The notes below the pieces were generated by a model. The model did no database searches. It saw only the letters and a program-made list of their open reading frames with translations, and was not told the origin of the DNA. Shown piece after piece: positions 17,565 to 26,522 of a stretch of DNA of 64,000 nt. A program made the position numbers and the translations under genes. Numbering within the stretch: the first letter of the stretch is position 1; each line of letters begins with the position of its first letter. The stretch is from Marinilabiliaceae bacterium JC017 (GTDB lineage: Bacteria > Bacteroidota > Bacteroidia > Bacteroidales > Marinilabiliaceae): contig RHGE01000019.1 of assembly GCA_004296775.1 (NCBI GenBank), positions 1 through 64,000 of the forward strand, given 5' to 3'.

Positions 17565-18818
17565 ATGGCAATAGTTAAACCGTTTATGGGTCTCAGACCC
17601 GCGAAAGAAGTTGCAAAAGATTTGGCTTGTCTTCCTTATGACGTAATGAATAGCCAGGAAGCTGCAAAAATGGCGGAAGGAAAAGAGTGTTCTTTGCTTC
17701 ACATTACAAGAGCTGAAATTGACTGTCCGGAAGGAACCGATATTCATTCTGAAATGGTATATGAAAAGTCGGTGGAAAATTTCAAATTATCTCAGGAAAA
17801 GGGCTGGTTAGTACAAGATGATCAGGCTAAGTTCTATATTTATGCCCAAACCATGGAAGGTCGTACTCAATACGGAATTGTGGGTGCTGCTTCATGTGAG
17901 GATTACAATAATGGTATCATTAAGAAGCATGAGTTGACTCGTCCAGATAAGGAAGAGGATCGGATGATCTTGACGCGTTATCTGAATGCTAATATTGAAC
18001 CGGTATTTTTCTCTTATAAAGCGGTTCCGGAGATTGATGAAATCGTTGAAAATATCGTGAAAAATCAGGCAGCTGATTATGATTTTGTCGCTGAAGAAGA
18101 CGGATTTGGACATCAGGTATGGGTTATTAATGAGCCTGAGACCAACAAGCGTTTAGAGGAGTTATTTGCAACAAAAGTACCTGCTACTTATGTGGCTGAC
18201 GGCCATCATAGAACGGCTGCTGCAGCTCGTATTGGTCTTGAGAAGAAGGGACAAAATCCTAATCATACTGGAGATGAAGAGTATAATTTCTTTATGGCTG
18301 TTCACTTTCCCGATAATCAGTTGAAGATTATTGACTATAATCGAGTAGTTAAAGATTTGAACGGATTAACTCCTGAACAATTGCTTGAACGTCTGAATGA
18401 AGTGTTTGAAGTTGAGTGCATGGGAGAAGCTATTTATTCTCCGGTCAAACTACATGAATTCAGTATGTATCTGGAAGGAAAATGGTACAAATTAAATGCT
18501 AAAGAAGGAATATATAATGATAATGATCCAATTGGTGTTTTAGATGTAACGATTCTTTCAGATCAAGTGTTGGATAAGATGTTAGGTATTGAAGATCTGC
18601 GTCGTTCAACACGAATTGATTTTGTTGGAGGAATCCGTGGTTTAGGTGAGTTGAAAAAGCGTGTTGATCGTGGTGATATGAAAGTGGCTTTTGCCCTTTA
18701 TCCGGTATCGATGCAACAATTAATTGATATTGCCGATACGGGTAATATCATGCCGCCAAAGACCACCTGGTTCGAACCAAAGTTGCGTTCAGGATTGGTT
18801 ATTCATAAGTTAGACTAA
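17565..18818 (+). CDS. DUF1015 family protein of the serine operon
   Basis: This 417-residue cytoplasmic protein is recognised by its N-terminal VKPFMGLRPAKEVAKDLACL-type segment and by YVADGHHRTAAAARIG near residue 215. The DGHHR core resembles the ParB/SerK-like fold motif DGxHR found in some serine and nucleotide kinases, so a kinase-type role on serine or a related metabolite is a reasonable guess, not established here. It starts 29 nt after serA and ends at a strong terminator, so it is co-transcribed with serC and serA. The N-terminal DVMNSQEA and central KKHELTRPDKEEDR are conserved-looking segments rich in charged residues. Confidence 0.8.
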   Translation: MAIVKPFMGLRPAKEVAKDLACLPYDVMNSQEAAKMAEGKECSLLHITRAEIDCPEGTDIHSEMVYEKSVENFKLSQEKGWLVQDDQAKFYIYAQTMEGRTQYGIVGAASCEDYNNGIIKKHELTRPDKEEDRMILTRYLNANIEPVFFSYKAVPEIDEIVENIVKNQAADYDFVAEEDGFGHQVWVINEPETNKRLEELFATKVPATYVADGHHRTAAAARIGLEKKGQNPNHTGDEEYNFFMAVHFPDNQLKIIDYNRVVKDLNGLTPEQLLERLNEVFEVECMGEAIYSPVKLHEFSMYLEGKWYKLNAKEGIYNDNDPIGVLDVTILSDQVLDKMLGIEDLRRSTRIDFVGGIRGLGELKKRVDRGDMKVAFALYPVSMQQLIDIADTGNIMPPKTTWFEPKLRSGLVIHKLD

Positions 18819-18841
18819 TCATGTTCTTTTAGTATAGAGGC

Positions 18842-18878
18842 ACTCCTTTTCTCTTTATGAGAAAAGGAGTTTTTTTGG
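18842..18878 (+). terminator. Rho-independent terminator of the serC-serA-DUF1015 operon
   Basis: A perfect 12-bp stem ACTCCTTTTCTC/GAGAAAAGGAGT (18842-18853 with 18859-18870) has a 5-nt loop and is followed by a run of seven T. Confidence 0.92.
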
Positions 18879-18943
18879 TTTATATGCAGATCTCATTTAC
18901 CTGCAAAACCCGGCATATTACTACTGGATTCTGCTTAAAAATG

Positions 18944-18951
18944 TAACTTTG
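18944..18951 (+). promoter_or_regulatory. Putative -7 box of the YggS-family gene
   Basis: TAACTTTG fits TAnnTTTG and lies 15 nt upstream of the ATG at 18967, after the preceding operon's terminator. No clear -33 TTG is visible. Confidence 0.45.
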
Positions 18952-18966
18952 ACAAAAAAATGAATA

Positions 18967-19644
18967 ATGGCTATTTCAGATACTATTAAACAGATAAAGG
19001 CAGAGATAGGAGAGGGTGCTCAATTAGTGGCAGTTTCGAAAACAAAACCTATTGAAGCGATAGAAGCGGCATACAAGGGTGGACAACGTATTTTTGGGGA
19101 GAATAAAGTTCAGGAGTTGGTTGATAAATACGAATCATTACCTAAAGACATTGAATGGCACATGATTGGTCATCTGCAAACAAATAAGGTCAAATTTATT
19201 GCTCCTTTTGTTAGTTTAATACATGGGGTTGATAGTTTTAAACTATTAAGAGTAATCAATAACGAAGGCATAAAGAATAACCGTGTTATTTCTTGCTTAT
19301 TGCAGGTTCATATTGCTGAAGAAGAATCAAAATTTGGTTTGAGTAAGGCTGAAATTGACGAACTATTGTCATGTGATGAGTTCAAAGAATTGACGAATAT
19401 TTCGATTAAAGGATTGATGGGGATGGCAACTTTTACTAGTGATATGGTTCGGGTGAGAAACGAATTTCGACAATTGGCAGATTTTTTTAAGGAGTTAAAA
19501 AGAGATTATTTCACGGAACAGTCAGACTTCAAGGAAATAAGCATGGGTATGTCAGGTGATTATAAGATTGCAGTAGAAGAAGGTAGTACACTTGTTAGAG
19601 TTGGAAGTTTAATTTTCGGAGAGCGCCAATATCTTAATGAATAA
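18967..19644 (+). CDS. YggS/PROSC family PLP-binding protein
   Basis: The 225-residue single-domain alanine racemase-fold protein belongs to the YggS (PLPBP) family, which buffers free PLP and affects amino-acid homeostasis without a known catalytic reaction. It shows LVAVSKTKP with the PLP lysine K25, FGENKVQEL, WHMIGHLQTNKVK, and the phosphate-binding end SMGMSGDYKIAVEEGSTLVRVG. It follows the serine operon but has its own promoter box, so it is probably independently transcribed. Confidence 0.93.
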   Translation: MAISDTIKQIKAEIGEGAQLVAVSKTKPIEAIEAAYKGGQRIFGENKVQELVDKYESLPKDIEWHMIGHLQTNKVKFIAPFVSLIHGVDSFKLLRVINNEGIKNNRVISCLLQVHIAEEESKFGLSKAEIDELLSCDEFKELTNISIKGLMGMATFTSDMVRVRNEFRQLADFFKELKRDYFTEQSDFKEISMGMSGDYKIAVEEGSTLVRVGSLIFGERQYLNE

Positions 19645-19679
19645 GTCGAGGTGTCACTTTTATAGTCATTTAGAATTAA

Positions 19680-19687
19680 TATATTTG
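19680..19687 (+). promoter_or_regulatory. Putative -7 box of the dihydroorotate dehydrogenase-like gene
   Basis: TATATTTG matches TAnnTTTG, 40 nt upstream of the ATG at 19728. The -33 element is not distinct. Confidence 0.4.
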
Positions 19688-19727
19688 TTGTCACTCGATA
19701 ATTATTTACGATTAAATCTTTTAACCA

Positions 19728-20714
19728 ATGGCAAACTTAGAAACCACTTATCTTGGCTTAAAATTAAAAAACCCAATTGTTGTTAGTAGTTCCGGACTTA
19801 CCAATAGTGTTGAGAAAATTGGTGAGTTGGCAGAGGCTGGAGCGGGAGCTGTTGTGCTAAAATCATTATTTGAAGAGCAAATAAACAACGAAGTCAATAA
19901 TATTATATATAAAGGCGAAGGGTTTGACTATCCGGAGGCTTTTGATTATGTGAAGGGGTATACGCGTGATCATTCGGTGACAGATTACCTGACGCTTATA
20001 TCTGAAACCAAATCGAAATATGATATTCCGGTCATTGCCAGTATTAATTGTTACTCCTCTGATGAATGGATTGGTTTTGCACAACAGATTGAGGCAGCCG
20101 GTGCTGATGCTTTGGAGTTGAATGTGTTTGTTGTTAATACAGATAAGAATAGTAATGCGGCAGATTATGAACAGGTATATTATGAAATTCTGGAGAATGT
20201 AAGTAAGGTGGTTAAGATACCTATTGCGATGAAATTAGGGTTGTATTTCTCTAATTTAGTGAGTGTGGTAAATAAACTATCCGTAACAGGTGCAAAAGGA
20301 GTGGTGCTCTTTAACCGTTTTTATGAGCCTGATATCGATGTGAAAAATCTTAAACTTACTTCGGCTGAAATTTTTAGTTCGCCAGCTGATATTCGTCGCT
20401 CATTGAGGTGGGTAGCGGTTGTTTCTGATAAAATAAAGAATATTGATGTGTCTGCTTCCACCGGTGTTCATGATGGTGAAGCTGTGATCAAACAATTATT
20501 AGCTGGTGCAGCTTCTGTTCAGGTATGTTCTGTGGTTTATAAAAATGGCCCCCAAGTAATAACCGGAATGCTTAAGGATCTTGAGAACTGGATGGAGGAA
20601 AAGGGATTTGACGCTATAAAGGAATTTAGAGGAATGATGAATTATGGGCAAATCGATAATCCCGTTTTGTATGAACGTTCGCAATTCATGAAGTATTTTT
20701 CTTCGATGGAATAA
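19728..20714 (+). CDS. Dihydroorotate dehydrogenase-like FMN protein
   Basis: This 328-residue TIM-barrel protein is related to class 1 dihydroorotate dehydrogenase and to the C-terminal part of dihydropyrimidine dehydrogenase (PreA). It begins LETTYLGLKLKNPIVVSSSGLTNSVEK in two such segments and has the FMN-phosphate loop STGVHDGEAVIKQLLAGA. The stretch that normally reads NxSCPN with the catalytic Cys or Ser reads LNVFVVNTDKN, so the catalytic base looks lost and pyrimidine synthesis is doubtful. It is a widespread Bacteroidetes family of unknown substrate. Monocistronic, with a terminator after it. Confidence 0.82.
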   Translation: MANLETTYLGLKLKNPIVVSSSGLTNSVEKIGELAEAGAGAVVLKSLFEEQINNEVNNIIYKGEGFDYPEAFDYVKGYTRDHSVTDYLTLISETKSKYDIPVIASINCYSSDEWIGFAQQIEAAGADALELNVFVVNTDKNSNAADYEQVYYEILENVSKVVKIPIAMKLGLYFSNLVSVVNKLSVTGAKGVVLFNRFYEPDIDVKNLKLTSAEIFSSPADIRRSLRWVAVVSDKIKNIDVSASTGVHDGEAVIKQLLAGAASVQVCSVVYKNGPQVITGMLKDLENWMEEKGFDAIKEFRGMMNYGQIDNPVLYERSQFMKYFSSME

Positions 20715-20734
20715 CAGATGTTTTTAGTTCTGTA

Positions 20735-20771
20735 ACCCTCAAAATGCTATCCTGCTTTGAGGGTTTTTTTA
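20735..20771 (+). terminator. Rho-independent terminator
   Basis: The stem ACCCTCAAA/TTTGAGGGT (20735-20743 with 20756-20764) has a 12-nt loop and is followed by a T run. Confidence 0.85.
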
Positions 20772-20860
20772 TGGAAAAGCGTATTGAATTATCGTAAAAA
20801 AGCATTTCAATTGCTGTTATTTAATAATTTTCTATTAATTTTCACAAACGTATGTTTGGG

Positions 20861-20868
20861 TAATTTTG
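20861..20868 (+). promoter_or_regulatory. Putative -7 box of the lipoprotein operon
   Basis: TAATTTTG fits TAnnTTTG, 36 nt before the ATG at 20904, in the intergenic gap after a terminator. Confidence 0.4.
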
Positions 20869-20903
20869 TTAGTTGAAAATCGATTGAAAATAAATATCTC
20901 ATT

Positions 20904-21833
20904 ATGAAAAAGTTGTTTTGTCAACCTTTGAGCTTTTTAGCATGTTTGATTTTTCTTGCATTCGGATTGTTGTCTTGTGGTACGGAAGGGAAGAAGAGTA
21001 AGAGTAATGAGGAACAGCAAATTGTTGAGTCGGTGAAAGTCGATGAGAAGTTTATGGATGAGTTTAATAAGTCAAAGCTAATTTTTTACTCCTTGCCATC
21101 ACCTCTTGAAACTGCCATGCTAATAAAAAGGGCGGGAGCCAATTATAATGAGGCGTTATTAAACCCTTTGGAGAGTCTTAATCGATATACAACTAATCGG
21201 CAAATGGCTTTAAATTTAGGTGTTTATTCTGCAGATTTAAGTTATACTAGTTTGTTTGATCAAACTCAAAGTTCTATCAAATATATGGGTAATGCTAAAA
21301 AGCTAGCGGCAAGTCTGGGAGTCATAGATGCCATTGAAGAATCTACTATTCGGAGGTTAGAAGAGAATATGAATAATCGGGATGTTGTATTGGATATTGT
21401 TTCAGAGACGTTTATGAATTCCAATGCATATCTTACTGAAAATAACAGGCCTGAGATTGCAGTAACGGTACTGGTTGGAGGATGGATTGAGGGATTATAT
21501 CTGGCCACTAAGCTGACTAATGGTTCCATGGAAAACAATAAGCGGTTAATTGAGCGAATCATTTATCAAAAACTGTCTTTGTATACTGTTATTAATTTAC
21601 TTGAAGAGTATAAAGGAAATGAGGATGCTGATTATCTTTTAGTCAAGATGAACGAGCTAAAGGTGATATTTGATCAGGTGAAAATTGTAAATACCTCCAA
21701 AGTGGAAGCTCACACGGATGCCGAAAAGCATCTTACAACAATAAAAGCTGATTCTGATACTTATATGTCTAAAGATGTATTCGAAAAATTACTAGAGAAA
21801 GTAGAGGAAATAAGAATGGAGTTTGTTTCTTAA
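20904..21833 (+). CDS. Predicted lipoprotein of unknown function
   Basis: This 309-residue protein starts with a lipoprotein signal (LACLIFLAFGLLSCGTEG, lipobox cysteine at C26). A lysine/serine-rich linker follows, then a mostly alpha-helical body. No catalytic motif is recognised. The helical pattern (SLNRYTTNRQMALNLGVYSADLSY in two pieces, then DQTQSSIKYMGNAKKLAASL) looks like a conserved Bacteroidetes family of exported helical proteins. It should be anchored in the periplasm or outer membrane. An exported 154-residue protein follows 11 nt later and is probably co-transcribed. Confidence 0.75.
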   Translation: MKKLFCQPLSFLACLIFLAFGLLSCGTEGKKSKSNEEQQIVESVKVDEKFMDEFNKSKLIFYSLPSPLETAMLIKRAGANYNEALLNPLESLNRYTTNRQMALNLGVYSADLSYTSLFDQTQSSIKYMGNAKKLAASLGVIDAIEESTIRRLEENMNNRDVVLDIVSETFMNSNAYLTENNRPEIAVTVLVGGWIEGLYLATKLTNGSMENNKRLIERIIYQKLSLYTVINLLEEYKGNEDADYLLVKMNELKVIFDQVKIVNTSKVEAHTDAEKHLTTIKADSDTYMSKDVFEKLLEKVEEIRMEFVS

Positions 21834-21844
21834 TTGAATTAATC

Positions 21845-22309
21845 ATGTTACAATACCAGCGATTCTTATTGGTGTCTTTATTTGTATTAGTTACTAATGT
21901 GTTTTTGAGTGATGGACAATGTATTAGTTTTGCAAAAAATGTATGTAAGTCTGAGTTGGGAAAGTTTGTTCATGATGGCAATTATAATGCAACTATTTTA
22001 TCAGAGGGAGAAACAGCTGAGGTGTATAAAACATTTTTTGATGGTCAAGCTTATCGAATTGCAGTGTGTAAAGTTGAAGGCCTGCCGCGTATTCTTTTTA
22101 AAGTAATAGATTCTGAAGGGGAAGTTCTGTTTGATAATAGTGAGCATGATTACACCACAACGTGGGATTTTGGAGTTGAAACAACTCAATTATTGACCAT
22201 TCAGCTAAATGTGTTGGAAAAAGATGAGGAGTCATTAGAAAAAGAAGCTGGATGTGTGGCTATATTGTTTGGGATTAGGGCCGAAAGTGAAAATCGAAAA
22301 AGAAGATAG
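21845..22309 (+). CDS. Exported protein of unknown function
   Basis: A 154-residue protein with a signal peptide (residues about 1-25, ...VLVTNVFLSDGQC). The mature part is beta-rich (YNATILSEGETAEVYKTF, GQAYRIAVCKVEG, RILFKVIDSEGEVLFDN) and holds four cysteines after the signal. It ends in a basic tail (SENRKRR). No family is recognised. The 11-nt gap to the preceding lipoprotein suggests that the two act together in the envelope. Confidence 0.7.
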   Translation: MLQYQRFLLVSLFVLVTNVFLSDGQCISFAKNVCKSELGKFVHDGNYNATILSEGETAEVYKTFFDGQAYRIAVCKVEGLPRILFKVIDSEGEVLFDNSEHDYTTTWDFGVETTQLLTIQLNVLEKDEESLEKEAGCVAILFGIRAESENRKRR

Positions 22310-22328
22310 AAAAAGACTATAAGAGAAA

Positions 22329-22362
22329 AACCCGGGATATTAATTCCCGGGTTTAATTTTTG
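22329..22362. terminator. Bidirectional terminator between the exported protein gene and uvrA
   Basis: The arms AACCCGGGA and TCCCGGGTT pair around a short AT loop. T-rich DNA follows on the plus strand, and A-rich DNA before it gives a T run on the minus strand, so it can serve both convergent genes. Confidence 0.8.
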
Positions 22363-22475
22363 TGATGGTTCGTTGAGCTTTTGTTGATACCTGAAAAAAG
22401 TTCAGCTTTAAAGAGTACTTAAAACTTCTTTCTTGTTGCAAAGAAACTAAATGCAACTAAGTTTTAGCTCTGGCA

Positions 22476-25286
22476 TTAAAATTCTAACGATCTTTTACCT
22501 ATTATATATGGTTTCAAATATTTTCCCGTATAAGAATTAGTGCAGTTGATTATTTCTTCTGGTGTTCCTTCAAAAACTAATTCTCCACCCTGGTCACCTC
22601 CTTCGGGACCTAAATCAATTATCCAATCAGCTGATTTTATGATTTCCATGTTGTGTTCTATAACTACAATGGAATGTCCTTTTTGAATTAAAGCATTAAA
22701 AGCCTTAAGTAGTTTCCTGATGTCATGAAAGTGAAGACCTGTAGTTGGTTCATCAAAAATGAATAGAGTTGGGGCACTTTTTTCATTAGCTAGATAGGAA
22801 GCCAGTTTTACTCGTTGACTCTCTCCTCCACTAAGAGTACTGGATGCCTGACCGAGTTTTACATAACCTAATCCAACGTCTGCAAGCGGTTGTAATCGAC
22901 TTATTATTCGTTTCTCAATTGTGTCGTTTGAAGTGCTGAAAAATTCTATAGCCTGGTTAATTGTCATTTCTAAAATGTCGTGAACATTTTTATCGTGATA
23001 TTTAACCTCCAGAACTTCATCTTTGAAGCGTTTTCCATGACAAGTTTCACAGGTGAGGACAATGTCGGCCATAAACTGCATTTCTACCTTGATGGTTCCT
23101 TCTCCCTGACATTCATCGCAACGGCCTCCGTCAATATTAAAGGAGAAATGTGAGGGTTTAAAACCGTTGTATTTGGCCAATTGTTGGTTGGTCATTAATT
23201 TGCGAATTTCATCATATGCTTTCAGATAGGTTGCAGGGTTTGACCGTGAACTTTTTCCGATAGGATTTTGGTCGACAAATTCAACTTCTGTTATCTTGTC
23301 CGGTTGGCCATCTAGTAAGTCAAAGGCTCCTGTTTTATCGGCGTATCCCCCCAGTCGTTTTTTAAGCGCCGGGTATAAAATTTTTGATACTAAAGTTGAT
23401 TTACCAGATCCACTAACCCCGGTTACGACCGATAAGGTGTTTAAAGGGAATCGAACTGAAATATTTTTCAGGTTATTTTCCCTGGCTCCGTTTATTCCTA
23501 TGAAATGATTCCATGAACGACGTTCTGCAGGAAGGGGAATACATTGTATGCCTTTTAAATATTGAGTGGTTAAACTTTCTGTAGATGTTTCCAATGCTCT
23601 GAAATCACCCTGGAAAACGACTTCTCCTCCTAATCTGCCGGCTCCCGGGCCGATATCGACAATCTCATCTGCAGCTCGTATAATGTCTTCATCGTGCTCA
23701 ACTACGATAACAGTGTTGCCTATTTTTTGTAGCTCTTTAAGTACTCTGATTAGTAGTTCTGTATCTCTTGAGTGTAGACCGATGCTTGGTTCGTCAAGAA
23801 TATATAGTGATCCCACAAGGCTGCTGCCTAATGATGTGGCAAGATTAATCCTTTGACTTTCACCGCCTGATAAGGAAGAAGATAGCCGATTGAGGGTAAG
23901 GTATCCTAAGCCTACATCGCATAAGAAACGTAATCGCGATTGAATTTCATGGAGCAACCGTCCGGCGACTTTTTGTTCATGGGAGGGGAGCTGAATTTGA
24001 GAGAAGAATGTGCTTAGTTCGTTGATGGGAAGAATAACTAATTCGTTAATTCCTTTTCCTGCAACTTTAACCCAAGAGGCTTCTTTTTTTAGTCTTGTTC
24101 CTTTGCAATCGGGACATACTGTTTTCCCTCTATACCTGGAGAGCATTACGCGATATTGTATTTTATATTGCTTTTCCTCAACATAATTAAAAAAAGCATT
24201 TAAGCCTTCAAAATACCGGTTTCCAGTCCAGAGTAATTCCTTTTCTTCTGAAGAAAGTTCATAATATGGCCTGTGAACGGGAAAATTGAAATGATGGGCA
24301 TTTTTGATAAGTTGATCCTTCCATTCTCCCATTTTTTCCCCTTTCCAGCAGGCAATAGCATTTTCGAAGATGGATAGGTTTTTGTTGGGGATAACCAAAT
24401 CTTCATCTATTCCAATGATGCTGCCAAATCCTTCACAGCGAGGACAGGCACCAACGGGATTATTAAATGTGAACATGTGTTCATCCGGTTCTTCGAATGA
24501 AATTCCATCTGCTTCAAATCGATTGGAAAATAGTTTGGTTTCTGTAGAGTCAGGCTTGTAAATCTTGATTGCACATTCGCCATTTCCTTCATAAAAAGCA
24601 GTTTGGACAGAATCGGCTATGCGGCTAAGAGTATCTTCGTCTTTACTTGCTGATAATCTGTCAACAACCAGATTGATGGCACTACAATCGTTTTTTAGGG
24701 TGTTTTTACTTAATACTTCATCAATACGATAAAATTCGCTTTTAATTTCAACCCGGCTAAAACCTTGTTTAAGTAAAATATCCAGATGTTGCTTACAGTC
24801 TCTGTCTTTAGTGGGAATGACTGATGCCATTATGGCTAGTTTTGTTCCTTCTGATAAATTAGAAACAAAATCAACGACATCGCTAACATGATGACGTTTA
24901 ACTTCGGTGCCTGATACTGGTGAAATTGTTTTTCCAATTCGGGCATATAATAATTTCAGATAATCATATACTTCAGTGCTGGTTCCGACGGTTGACCGCG
25001 GATTGCGTGTGTTTACTTTTTGTTCGATGGCTATAGCAGGAGGAATTCCTTTGATAAAATCCACTTCTGGCTTGTCCAAACGTCCCAGGAACTGACGAGC
25101 ATAGGCACTAAGACTCTCTACATACCTTCGTTGACCCTCTGCATATAGGGTGTCAAATGCGAGAGAGGATTTGCCTGAGCCAGACACTCCCGTAATAACG
25201 ATGAATCGATTACCGGGAAGGTTAATGTCTATATTTTTAAGATTATGAACTCGTGCTCCTTTAATTTGGATCTGATGCTCCTGCAT
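22476..25286 (-). CDS. uvrA: Excinuclease ABC subunit A
   Basis: UvrA recognises DNA lesions and loads UvrB in nucleotide excision repair. The 936-residue protein contains two ABC ATPase modules, with Walker A at GVSGSGKSSL near residue 35 and GVSGSGKSTL in the second half. The two signatures are LSGGESQRINLA and LSGGESQRVKLA, and the Walker B motifs are YILDEPSIGLH and FIFDEPTTGLH. Zinc-finger Cys pairs include CPRCEG, CPDCKG, CDECQG and CETCHG. It is a full-length UvrA; Bacteroidetes often carry a second copy, so it need not be the only one. Nothing in the local context suggests an operon. Confidence 0.97.
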   Translation of the reverse strand: MQEHQIQIKGARVHNLKNIDINLPGNRFIVITGVSGSGKSSLAFDTLYAEGQRRYVESLSAYARQFLGRLDKPEVDFIKGIPPAIAIEQKVNTRNPRSTVGTSTEVYDYLKLLYARIGKTISPVSGTEVKRHHVSDVVDFVSNLSEGTKLAIMASVIPTKDRDCKQHLDILLKQGFSRVEIKSEFYRIDEVLSKNTLKNDCSAINLVVDRLSASKDEDTLSRIADSVQTAFYEGNGECAIKIYKPDSTETKLFSNRFEADGISFEEPDEHMFTFNNPVGACPRCEGFGSIIGIDEDLVIPNKNLSIFENAIACWKGEKMGEWKDQLIKNAHHFNFPVHRPYYELSSEEKELLWTGNRYFEGLNAFFNYVEEKQYKIQYRVMLSRYRGKTVCPDCKGTRLKKEASWVKVAGKGINELVILPINELSTFFSQIQLPSHEQKVAGRLLHEIQSRLRFLCDVGLGYLTLNRLSSSLSGGESQRINLATSLGSSLVGSLYILDEPSIGLHSRDTELLIRVLKELQKIGNTVIVVEHDEDIIRAADEIVDIGPGAGRLGGEVVFQGDFRALETSTESLTTQYLKGIQCIPLPAERRSWNHFIGINGARENNLKNISVRFPLNTLSVVTGVSGSGKSTLVSKILYPALKKRLGGYADKTGAFDLLDGQPDKITEVEFVDQNPIGKSSRSNPATYLKAYDEIRKLMTNQQLAKYNGFKPSHFSFNIDGGRCDECQGEGTIKVEMQFMADIVLTCETCHGKRFKDEVLEVKYHDKNVHDILEMTINQAIEFFSTSNDTIEKRIISRLQPLADVGLGYVKLGQASSTLSGGESQRVKLASYLANEKSAPTLFIFDEPTTGLHFHDIRKLLKAFNALIQKGHSIVVIEHNMEIIKSADWIIDLGPEGGDQGGELVFEGTPEEIINCTNSYTGKYLKPYIIGKRSLEF

Positions 25287-25659
25287 AACAAATTGTCTTT
25301 TGCGAAATTTTAATCAGGCAAAGATACCTATTCTTGTTTCATTGTTGAAACCGTGAAATCTCTTTTAATTATTCTTTCGATCTTACGATGTTTTCTATTT
25401 TTATATTGTTAATGAGGCTGGTATCCCATTGTGGCTCTGTTTCTGAAGTTACATTAATATATTTCCAAGTGAACCACAGATAGCTCTTACAATGCATTCA
25501 TCTTATCGTTGAAACAAAATAATTTGATAATCGTATTTGTTCATAGATGTTAAAAAAATTTGGAGGTTTCAAGAAATTTTGGTTTTTTCACATTCCATTA
25601 CAAACATTAAAACTTATTGCCTATCGGAACACTTTTACAAGAACATTAAACCAGACGTA
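25287..25659. other. Divergent intergenic region between uvrA and a sigma factor gene
   Basis: On the minus strand a TATCTTTG box (25319-25326 on the plus map) precedes uvrA by 33 nt. On the plus side there is an AT-rich leader with no clean TAnnTTTG match before the sigma factor ATG at 25660. No other structure is seen. Confidence 0.45.
25319..25326 (-). promoter_or_regulatory. Putative -7 box of uvrA
   Basis: Reading on the minus strand, TATCTTTG matches TAnnTTTG and lies 33 nt upstream of the uvrA ATG. No -33 TTG is clear. Confidence 0.5.
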
Positions 25660-26253
25660 ATGAAAAGATACAGTGTTTTCACTGATGATGAGCTTGTAAA
25701 GGGGTTTGTTGCAGGAGATTCAAAATGCATTGACGCATTAATTGATAGGCATTCCAATAAAATATTTACATACATTGTTGTGTGTGTAAAGCATCAGGCG
25801 CTTGCCGAGGATATTTTTCAGGATGCAATTATTCGTGTTATTAAAACATTAAAAGCAGGAAAGTATCAGGATAATGGACGATTCTCATCTTGGGTGATGC
25901 GGATTGCGCATAACTTGATCATTGACCATTATCGAAAGCAGAAGCATTTGGCTACTGTTTCAAACGATGATTATGACTATGATTTGTTTAATAATCTGGG
26001 GCATTCCGACCAAAGTGTTGAGACGAAAATTGTTTATGAACAGATTTTAAGTGATGTTGATTATTTGGTTTCTATGTTGCCGGATGCGCAGCGGGAAGTT
26101 ATTGAAATGAGACACTACAAAGGGTTGAGTTTTAAGGAAATAGCGGATGAAACCAATGTGAGCATTAATACCGCATTAGGGCGTATGCGATATGCGCTTA
26201 TCAACTTGAGGAAGTTAATGGAGGAGAAAAATATTTCACTAGCAATGTTTTGA
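25660..26253 (+). CDS. RNA polymerase sigma-70 family factor (ECF type)
   Basis: A 197-residue sigma factor with regions 2 and 4 only. Region 2 includes DDELVKGFVAGD, ALAEDIFQDAIIRVIKTLK and FSSWVMRIAHNLIIDHYRK. Region 4 (about 135-190) has LPDAQREVIEMRHYKGLSF and the helix-turn-helix KEIADETNVSINTALGRMRY. The frame is open 41 codons further upstream, but the family match begins at MKRYSVFTDDEL, so the ATG at 25660 is used. No anti-sigma gene is beside it; the next gene encodes a 68-residue protein on the same strand. Its regulon cannot be inferred from sequence. Confidence 0.9.
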   Translation: MKRYSVFTDDELVKGFVAGDSKCIDALIDRHSNKIFTYIVVCVKHQALAEDIFQDAIIRVIKTLKAGKYQDNGRFSSWVMRIAHNLIIDHYRKQKHLATVSNDDYDYDLFNNLGHSDQSVETKIVYEQILSDVDYLVSMLPDAQREVIEMRHYKGLSFKEIADETNVSINTALGRMRYALINLRKLMEEKNISLAMF

Positions 26254-26307
26254 TGAGCAATATTTCTTTCATAAGTACGTTTTTTTAAGACAAAAAAAGA
26301 AACGCCT

Positions 26308-26514
26308 ATGACTAGAAGTATTACCCAACCATTTTATGATTTTTCAGAGGATGAAGCCAATGCCTGGCTTGAAATATTTATGCAGTTACCAGATGAAATG
26401 TTTATGGACGTACGATTGGTACCATCTAAGGGGATAGTGGACACAATAAAACGTTTTGCCCGATCGTATGTTAGTGTTGAGCAATTGCCAAATGATGGCT
26501 ATGTAATAAATTAG
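26308..26514 (+). CDS. Small protein of unknown function downstream of the sigma factor
   Basis: The 68-residue acidic protein MTRSITQPFYDFSEDEANAW... contains no signal peptide or membrane segment. It begins 54 nt after the sigma factor and ends 8 nt before the convergent glycosyltransferase gene. A frame of this quality with a consistent amphipathic pattern (EDEANAWLEIFMQLPDEM) suggests a real gene, possibly a modulator of the sigma factor; that role is a guess from position only. Confidence 0.6.
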   Translation: MTRSITQPFYDFSEDEANAWLEIFMQLPDEMFMDVRLVPSKGIVDTIKRFARSYVSVEQLPNDGYVIN

Positions 26515-26522
26515 GTATGAGG

